This document shows, piece after piece, positions 60,186-64,000 of a stretch of 64,000 nt of DNA. The notes beneath the pieces are model-generated. The model was not told the origin of the DNA and did no database searches. It saw nothing but the letters and a program-made list of their open reading frames with translations. Made by a program: the position numbers and the translations under genes. Each line of letters starts with the position of its first letter. Position 1 is the first letter of the stretch. Location of the stretch: contig JBLWVL010000005.1 in NCBI GenBank assembly GCA_048268485.1, positions 68,656 through 132,655 of the forward strand, given 5' to 3'. The stretch is from Oceanospirillum sp048268485 (GTDB lineage: Bacteria > Pseudomonadota > Gammaproteobacteria > Pseudomonadales > Halomonadaceae).

Positions 60186-60971
60186 ATGCATGCAGCTTTA
60201 TGGGTAAGTAAAACAGGTTTAAGTGCACAGGATACTCAACTGCGTACCATTTCTAATAACCTGGCGAATGTGAGTACGGTTGGTTTCAAAAAAGAACGGG
60301 CGATCTTTCAGGATCTTCTGTATCAGCAAGTGCGTCAGCCTGGTGCCCAATCTTCTTTGAATACTCAGCTGCCATCCGGGTTGCAGCTGGGTACTGGTGT
60401 ACGGACTGTTGCTACGCAGAAAATGCATACAGCCAGCAGCCTGCAGATCACTGAAGCACCGCTTGATATGGCTTTGGATGGCAGAGGTTTTTTCCAGATC
60501 CAGATGCCTGATGGTACGCTGAGCTATACCCGCAATGGTCAGTTCCAGGTGAATGCTGAAGGCCAGATGGTAACGGCTACCGGTTTTCTTCTGGAGCCTG
60601 TGATAGAGATTCCTGAAGATACTCAGTCGGTCAGTATCAGTCAGGATGGTATTGTTTCTGTAAAATTGCCAGGGGAGGCTGAAGAGGATGAGGTTGGTCA
60701 GATTACTATTGCTGACTTCGTTAACCCGACCGGTTTACAGTCTATAGGCGGCAACCTGTTCAAAGAAACAGCAGCATCCGGGGCCCCAATTGTTGGCGTG
60801 CCGAATGAGGATGGTTTGGCTTCAACAGAGCAAGGCATGCTGGAAAACTCCAATGTTAATGCCGTTGAAGAGCTGGTTAATATGATTTCGACCCAGCGTG
60901 CTTATGAGATGAACTCAAAAGTGGTATCTGCCGCAGATGGCATGCTGCGTAACCTGACTCAAACCTTATAA
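60186..60971 (+). CDS. flgG: Flagellar basal-body rod protein FlgG (distal rod)
   Basis: FlgG forms the distal rod through the periplasm. The 261-residue protein starts MHAALWVSKTGLSAQDTQLR, with NNLANVSTVGFKKERAIFQD, the FlgG-specific GVRTVATQKMHTASSLQIT-like repeat, ALDGRGFFQIQMPDG, and LENSNVNAVEELVNMISTQR at the C-terminus. Length is the strict ~260 expected of FlgG. TTGAGGACA precedes the ATG. Confidence 0.97.
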   Translation: MHAALWVSKTGLSAQDTQLRTISNNLANVSTVGFKKERAIFQDLLYQQVRQPGAQSSLNTQLPSGLQLGTGVRTVATQKMHTASSLQITEAPLDMALDGRGFFQIQMPDGTLSYTRNGQFQVNAEGQMVTATGFLLEPVIEIPEDTQSVSISQDGIVSVKLPGEAEEDEVGQITIADFVNPTGLQSIGGNLFKETAASGAPIVGVPNEDGLASTEQGMLENSNVNAVEELVNMISTQRAYEMNSKVVSAADGMLRNLTQTL

Positions 60972-61003
60972 TTTTTAAGGTTTAGCTCAGTTGATGGTTA
61001 AGG

Positions 61004-61024
61004 TCGATAGTCGATAGTCGAGAG
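61004..61024 (+). repeat. Three tandem 7-base units before flgH
   Basis: TCGATAG, TCGATAG and TCGAGAG follow one another directly ahead of the flgH ribosome-binding site (about 61025-61034). The copy number of such short repeats can change by slippage, which could alter spacing in the flgG-flgH gap. Confidence 0.6.
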
Positions 61025-61042
61025 TTGAGGGTGGTGTTTAAT

Positions 61043-61705
61043 ATGAAGCGTGTTGCAGGACTTGTTTTGGCCTTGGTTTTGGCAGGTTGTCAGTCCAAAG
61101 AAGGGATGGTAAAGCCCGACGACCCCTTTTACGCTCCTGTTCAGCCAAGCCATATTGCGCCACCTCCGGCAGCGAATGGCTCGCTTTATCAGCAGAATTA
61201 CAGTATGACGCTTTACGGCGACCGGAAGGCTTATCGTGTGGGTGATGTTATTACGATTTTGCTGACCGAGACGACCAGCTCTAATAAGTCGACAAATGCA
61301 TCGCTGTCAAAGTCAACTGAGGTTGAGCTGGTGAATCCAACGATTCTCGGTCAGCAGCCCCTGGATCTGGCTACGAATATTGAAAACGACACCTCTTTTT
61401 CCGGGAAGGGCTCTACAGGGCAGAGTAATAGTCTTGAGGGGAGTATCACGGTGACGGTACATCAGATTTATCCAAATGGACTGATGCTGGTAAAGGGTGA
61501 AAAGTGGTTGAATCTGACCAATGGTTCCGAGGTTATTCGTGTAAGCGGCCTGCTGCGCCCAGAGGATGTATCTCCTGAAAATACAGCGATGTCAACAAAG
61601 ATGGCGGATGCACGTTTAACCTATAGTGGTACCGGTGATCTGGCAGATTCAACTCGCCAGGGGTGGTTGACCCGATTCTTTAATAGCAGCTGGTGGCCTT
61701 TCTAG
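61043..61705 (+). CDS. flgH: Flagellar L-ring lipoprotein FlgH
   Basis: FlgH makes the outer-membrane L ring. From the ATG at 61043 the precursor is 220 residues with a lipoprotein signal peptide ending in LVLALVLAGC, so the mature protein starts at the acylated Cys. Family motifs include SLYQQNYSMTLYGDRKAYRV-type sequence, VGDVITILLTETTSSNKST, GSITVTVHQIYPNGLMLVKG and EKWLNLTNGSEVIRVSGLLR. An in-frame TTG at 61025 lies in the ribosome-binding stretch and is rejected. Confidence 0.97.
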   Translation: MKRVAGLVLALVLAGCQSKEGMVKPDDPFYAPVQPSHIAPPPAANGSLYQQNYSMTLYGDRKAYRVGDVITILLTETTSSNKSTNASLSKSTEVELVNPTILGQQPLDLATNIENDTSFSGKGSTGQSNSLEGSITVTVHQIYPNGLMLVKGEKWLNLTNGSEVIRVSGLLRPEDVSPENTAMSTKMADARLTYSGTGDLADSTRQGWLTRFFNSSWWPF

Positions 61706-61717
61706 GAGTTTGTGTCC

Positions 61718-62803
61718 ATGCGTATTTTACTTTCTATTGCTTTTGTATTGATGGCCTCTCTTGCCCATGCTGATCGTCTGAAAGATATCACGAATGTTGA
61801 CGGGGTCAGGACAAATCAGCTGATTGGCTATGGTCTGATTGTTGGTCTGAGTGGAACAGGTGATAAAGCACCGTTCACCAACCAGACCTTTGCCAACATG
61901 ATGAGTCAGTTCGGCATCACATTGCCGGCTGGTGTTGACCCCAAGTCAGAAAATATTGCCGCTGTTACTATTCATGCGGAATTGCCTCCTTTTACCAAGC
62001 CGGGCCAGCGTATTGATGTAACGGTAAGCTCCATTGGTAATGCAGACAGCTTGCGCGGCGGTACGCTGTTAATGACCCCTTTGAAAGGGGCCGATGGCAA
62101 TACCTATGCTGTGGCTCAGGGGAGTCTTGTGGTTGGCGGCTTAGGAGCGGAAGGTGCCGATGGTTCTCGGATTCAGGTTAATGTGCCAAGCGTAGGGCGG
62201 ATTCCCAATGGGGCCACTGTGGAGCGAGCTGTCGTTCATAATTTTTACGGTGGTGACAGTATCACTTTTAATCTGCATCGCCCGGACTTTACCACTGCAA
62301 AACGTGTTGCTGAACGGGTTAATGACTTGCTGGGTGATAATGTAGCCCAGGCCTATGATGCTGTTTCTATTCGTGTTCGTGCGCCTCGTGATCCTTCTCA
62401 GCGAGTGAGCTATCTCTCGGTATTGGAGAATCTTGAGGTGCAGCCTGGAGAAGCCTCCGCCAAAATCATTATTAACTCCCGCACCGGTACTATTGTTATT
62501 GGTCAAAATGTACGTGTGGCCCCTGCAGCCGTTACCCATGGCAGTCTCACTGTCACGATTCAGGAGGCTCCTGAGGTTGTTCAGCCGAATCCATTAGCGA
62601 ATGGTGAAACTGCAGTTCAGGAAAGCACTGCCATTGACATCCGTCAGGATGATTCAACGATGTTTAAATTTGCTCCTGGAGTAACGCTTGATGAGATTGT
62701 GCGAGCGGTAAATCAGGTGGGGGCTGCCCCCGGTGATCTGATGGCAATCCTCGAAGCATTAAAGCAGGCCGGCGCACTAAAAGCTGATCTGGTGGTTATT
62801 TAA
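61718..62803 (+). CDS. flgI: Flagellar P-ring protein FlgI
   Basis: FlgI forms the periplasmic P ring around the rod. The 361-residue precursor has a signal peptide (MRILLSIAFVLMASLAHA) and then DRLKDITNVDGVRTNQLIGY, GLSGTGDKAPFTNQTF, and the late ARINSRTGTIVIG-type segment IIINSRTGTIVIGQNVRV. TAGGAG (61703-61708) lies 9 bases before the ATG at 61718; a GTG at 61712 is too close to it. Confidence 0.97.
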   Translation: MRILLSIAFVLMASLAHADRLKDITNVDGVRTNQLIGYGLIVGLSGTGDKAPFTNQTFANMMSQFGITLPAGVDPKSENIAAVTIHAELPPFTKPGQRIDVTVSSIGNADSLRGGTLLMTPLKGADGNTYAVAQGSLVVGGLGAEGADGSRIQVNVPSVGRIPNGATVERAVVHNFYGGDSITFNLHRPDFTTAKRVAERVNDLLGDNVAQAYDAVSIRVRAPRDPSQRVSYLSVLENLEVQPGEASAKIIINSRTGTIVIGQNVRVAPAAVTHGSLTVTIQEAPEVVQPNPLANGETAVQESTAIDIRQDDSTMFKFAPGVTLDEIVRAVNQVGAAPGDLMAILEALKQAGALKADLVVI

Positions 62804-62819
62804 GGTCTGTTGTCCATTA

Positions 62820-62835
62820 TGGCACATACTTTGCT
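62820..62835 (+). promoter_or_regulatory. Sigma-54 (RpoN) promoter upstream of flgJ
   Basis: TGGCACA-N4-TTGCT is an almost perfect RpoN -24/-12 match, in the 151-base gap between flgI and flgJ. Transcription would start near 62846. This would let flgJ (and flgK beyond) be made separately from the ring and rod genes. Confidence 0.8.
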
Positions 62836-62954
62836 CTAACTGTTACTGGGTATAAAACCGGCAAACGACTTTACGGGGTGAGCCGGCGTGAAGGTTGAAA
62901 AGTAACCTTCTTTACGCGGGACAGATTGACGAGCAACAGTGGAAGGGTATCAGC

Positions 62955-63950
62955 ATGATTAACAGCAAATATGATCAGGCCAGAGTCGTTACCGATGTGC
63001 AGGGCTTAGAATCCTTGCGTAAGGGCGCGCGGGAGGATGACCCTGAAGCTCTGAAAGAGGTTGCTCGTCAATTTGAAGCCATGATGGTTCAGATGATCAT
63101 GAAGAACGCTCGTCAGTCCAATGAGCTGCTTTCTAAGGACGGTATTTTTGATAGTGAGCAGGTGCGCTTTTATCAGCAGATGTTCGATGAACAGATGGCG
63201 GTCACTATTACGGAAGGCGGGACTTTTGGTTTAGCTGATGTACTGGTGCGTCAATTAAGCAAAGACTATGGTCTGGAAACTGAGGCCGATGCAACGCGTA
63301 ATCCGAAGTCGATTCAGGATATGCTTGATCGAGGCAGTCGCTTCCCGGCCAGTCGTTATGATCCTGAGTTAATGCAGAGCTGGCGTGACAAGTTTGCTGC
63401 TGAGCGGGCTGAAAAAGCCGCTGCCGTTGAAGAGGCAAAACTTCAGGAACAAGGGTTTGAGTCACCGGAAGATTTTATCCGCACCCTATACCCTGCTGCG
63501 GAAAAAGCGGCTCAGGCTTTGGGTGTTGATCCTAAGGTAATGTTGTCCCAGGCCGCACTGGAAACAGGCTGGGGGCGCTACATGATTCGTGATGACTCAG
63601 GTAAAAACAGCTTTAACCTGTTCGGTATTAAAGCTGACAGTCGTTGGAATGGTGAGTCTGCCGTTGTTTCTACCTTGGAGTACCGAGGGGGGGTGGCTCA
63701 GCGGGAGCAGGCTGCTTTTCGTGCTTATGGTAGCTATGAAGAAAGCCTTAAAGATTATGCAAATTTTCTGCAGAGTAATCCGCGCTACACCGAGGCTCTT
63801 AAGCGTGCTTCTGACCCTGTTCTGTTTACGAAAGGACTACAGGACGCAGGTTATGCAACGGACCCGGCTTATGCACAGAAAATTCAGCGTATTATCAATA
63901 GCAGCAATATGACGCTTGCTGCTAAAAATGATCAAAATAGCCAGGGATGA
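62955..63950 (+). CDS. flgJ: Flagellar rod cap / peptidoglycan hydrolase FlgJ
   Basis: FlgJ caps the growing rod and opens peptidoglycan for it. From the ATG at 62955 the protein is 331 residues: an N-terminal rod-binding domain (about 20-105, EVARQFEAMMVQMIMKNAR) and a C-terminal glucosaminidase (GH73) domain (about 165-331, SQAALETGWGRYM with the catalytic Glu E203, then NSFNLFGIKAD). The dual-domain form is typical of beta/gammaproteobacteria. GGAAGGG (62941-62947) supports this start over an upstream in-frame TTG at 62895. Confidence 0.97.
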   Translation: MINSKYDQARVVTDVQGLESLRKGAREDDPEALKEVARQFEAMMVQMIMKNARQSNELLSKDGIFDSEQVRFYQQMFDEQMAVTITEGGTFGLADVLVRQLSKDYGLETEADATRNPKSIQDMLDRGSRFPASRYDPELMQSWRDKFAAERAEKAAAVEEAKLQEQGFESPEDFIRTLYPAAEKAAQALGVDPKVMLSQAALETGWGRYMIRDDSGKNSFNLFGIKADSRWNGESAVVSTLEYRGGVAQREQAAFRAYGSYEESLKDYANFLQSNPRYTEALKRASDPVLFTKGLQDAGYATDPAYAQKIQRIINSSNMTLAAKNDQNSQG

Positions 63951-63987
63951 TGCCGGGTTATTCAACGTGTTAAGGACTTTGCCAGCC

Positions 63988-64000
63988 ATGCTGAGCGCAG
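63988..64000 (+). CDS. Probable start of flgK (cut by window edge)
   Basis: An ATG at 63988 (MLSA...) with AAGGAC at 63972-63977 lies 37 bases after flgJ, exactly where flgK is expected in rod-hook operons. Only four codons are visible, so identity is inferred from position alone. Confidence 0.4.

Overview
The window looks like a stretch of chromosome from a marine, motile, aerobic gammaproteobacterium of the Oceanospirillales type (Neptunomonas/Amphritea/Neptuniibacter-like). This is inferred from the Pseudomonas-like order frr-uppS-cdsA-dxr-rseP-bamA-skp-lpxD-fabZ-lpxA-lpxB-rnhB-dnaE-accA-tilS-pyrG-kdsA-eno-ftsB-ispD-ispF-truD-surE-pcm-rpoS, the RpoN-type flagellar promoters and the wealth of c-di-GMP and chemotaxis genes. 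No rRNA, tRNA, CRISPR array, prophage or insertion sequence was recognised.

Region 1 (1-33.6 kb) is core. glnD (cut by the left edge) and map read leftward. Facing away from them is a long series for translation (rpsB, tsf, pyrH, frr), undecaprenyl phosphate and phospholipid synthesis (uppS, cdsA), isoprenoids (dxr, ispD, ispF), envelope proteolysis and outer-membrane assembly (rseP, bamA, skp), lipid A (lpxD, fabZ, lpxA, lpxB, and kdsA for Kdo), replication (rnhB, dnaE), fatty-acid and CTP supply (accA, pyrG), tRNA modification (tilS, truD), glycolysis (eno), division (ftsB), and repair or stationary-phase survival (surE, pcm). A DUF368 undecaprenyl-phosphate translocase candidate lies between pcm and rpoS, where nlpD is usually found.

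Region 2 (34-49 kb) is regulatory and accessory: rpoS, an EAL-CBS-GGDEF protein, a small conserved-looking protein, hemH, rsmE, a DsbA-like thioredoxin-fold protein, an AT-rich 0.67-kb gap, a periplasmic-binding/PAS/GGDEF/EAL sensor, an aromatic/aspartate aminotransferase, and a sensory cluster. That cluster is a stand-alone di-iron (ODP-type) metallo-beta-lactamase-fold protein, a small soluble helical protein carrying a degenerate copy of the chemoreceptor signalling tip, and a full-length chemoreceptor. It is the most unusual part of the window and may be an oxygen- or redox-sensing chemotaxis input.

Region 3 (49.2-55.3 kb) is an acyl-CoA catabolic island: thiolase, a divergent TetR regulator, AMP-forming acyl-CoA synthetase, SDR 3-hydroxyacyl-CoA dehydrogenase and acyl-CoA dehydrogenase. 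A shared AGCAAGCGCT motif in the two control regions suggests one regulon, and a REP-pair (BIME-like) element sits inside the operon.

Region 4 (55.4-64 kb) is the flagellar rod/hook/ring operon flgBCDE-flgFGHI-flgJ, with the probable start of flgK at the right edge. Three good sigma-54 promoter matches lie before flgB, flgF and flgJ. FlgE carries an insertion of about 275 residues in its variable outer domain.
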